Assembly (NCBI RefSeq): GCF_900128495.1
Contig: NZ_LT635801.1
Span: 817,997-881,996, forward strand
Direction: 5' to 3'
Length of the DNA stretch: 64,000 bases
From: Bacteroides ilei
GTDB lineage: Bacteria > Bacteroidota > Bacteroidia > Bacteroidales > Bacteroidaceae
Shown here: one piece after another, positions 63,498-64,000 of the stretch
How the letters are laid out: each line of letters starts with the position of its first letter
How positions within the stretch are numbered: position 1 is the first letter of the stretch
Position numbers and translations under genes: made by a program
The notes under the pieces: generated by a model
Told to the model about the DNA's origin: nothing
The model's input: only the letters and a program-made list of their open reading frames with translations
Database searches by the model: none

Positions 63498-64000
63498 ATG
63501 AAAAATGAAATTATCTTCAGCATGGAATCTCCTTTCCGTGACACTTTCCGCATTCAGGGATTCCGTTTCGGAGAAGGTGAAAAGAGCCTTGCTCTAGTAG
63601 GCGCCATGCGTGGTAACGAGATACAGCAGCAATACATCTGTTCACAGACTGTATGCCGGTTGGCTGCATTGGAGAAAGAAGGCCGACTGGCTCCCGGACA
63701 TGAAATTCTGGTTGTCCCTTCTGTCAATCCTTTCTCTATGAATATAGAAAAACGTTTCTGGGCCATGGATAATACAGACATAAACCGTATGTTTCCGGGC
63801 TATGACCAGGGAGAGACGACCCAGCGTATAGCCGCCGCCCTTTTTGAAGCTATCCAGGGGTATACCTACGGCATCCAGTTGGCCAGTTTCTATATTCCGG
63901 GAGATTTTGTGCCTCATGTACGGATTACCCGGACCGGCTATGAAGATGCGTCTGTTGCAACTCTGTTCGGCCTTCCGTTTGTCTGCCTGTACAAACCTTT
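63498..64000 (+). CDS. M14/AstE-like paralogue lacking zinc ligands, partial
   Basis: Runs off the right edge; 167 residues seen. It aligns with the preceding gene along its length (LALVGAMRGNE with VVTGTHGDE; DINRMFPG with DMNRIFPG; YIPGDFVPHVRI with FLREIPQVRI), so the pair arose by duplication. The first zinc His is Arg38 and the DIHSS His is Ala129 (QLASF). Glu41 and the NR motif remain. Catalysis is therefore doubtful; it may bind substrate or regulate its neighbour. It starts 9 bp after the upstream stop. Confidence 0.85.
   Translation, partial: MKNEIIFSMESPFRDTFRIQGFRFGEGEKSLALVGAMRGNEIQQQYICSQTVCRLAALEKEGRLAPGHEILVVPSVNPFSMNIEKRFWAMDNTDINRMFPGYDQGETTQRIAAALFEAIQGYTYGIQLASFYIPGDFVPHVRITRTGYEDASVATLFGLPFVCLYKP

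Overview
The window looks like chromosomal DNA from a gut Bacteroidaceae, most likely Bacteroides or Phocaeicola (species not assigned). The basis is a SusC/SusD pair with GH43 and GH8 xylan enzymes, many SPII lipoproteins, families largely confined to Bacteroidota (DUF4301, DUF1573, imelysin, DUF4847- and DUF4923-like), and repeated promoters of the Bacteroidota type (TTG, 19-21 bp, TAnnTTTG) in place of E. coli -35/-10 boxes. No IS element, prophage, integrase or CRISPR array is visible. All assignments are from reading the sequence; no database search was run.

Layout. 1-2742: methylmalonyl-CoA decarboxylase/epimerase genes of the succinate-propionate pathway. 2912-10603: acyltransferase, nitroreductase, a DUF2520-kdsC-maf operon preceded by an array of palindromic 22-bp repeats, an MFS transporter and small Bacteroidota proteins. 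10700-15142: a (p)ppGpp synthetase, DUF4301 and Ogt. 15219-19810: the hisGDCB operon with its promoter, a 15-codon His-rich leader peptide and a terminator/antiterminator pair. 19905-29730: thioesterase, Dabb protein, udk-mltF, an OmpH-like lipoprotein, pepD, an EEP nuclease, padR-pspC and purT. 29860-36865: a second 22-bp repeat array, then a four-gene iron/redox operon (porin, imelysin, di-heme oxidoreductase, CcsBA) read from a divergent control region carrying two similar dyads 31 bp apart. 36890-39725: AlkD, RlmH, NadC and a lipocalin-like protein. 39823-48467: a small xylan utilisation locus. 49066-49403: tRNA Gly-Tyr-Gly-Tyr, a 175-bp tandem duplication. 49465-58288: ribH, a TPR membrane protein, recF-DUF721, fthC, and a crp-peptidase-lipoprotein-dCMP deaminase-ctpA operon. 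58468-59067: marC. 59692 to the right edge: a predicted peptide-synthesis and processing operon with a circularly permuted ATP-grasp, an alpha-E protein, a transglutaminase and two M14/AstE-like proteins, the second of which has lost two zinc ligands.

The most notable items are (i) a complete his transcription attenuator, (ii) the ATP-grasp/alpha-E/transglutaminase/M14 operon with its apparent pseudo-peptidase, (iii) two intergenic arrays sharing a 22-bp period, (iv) the duplicated dyads controlling the iron/redox operon, and (v) a Rel protein with an intact synthetase but a degenerate hydrolase site.
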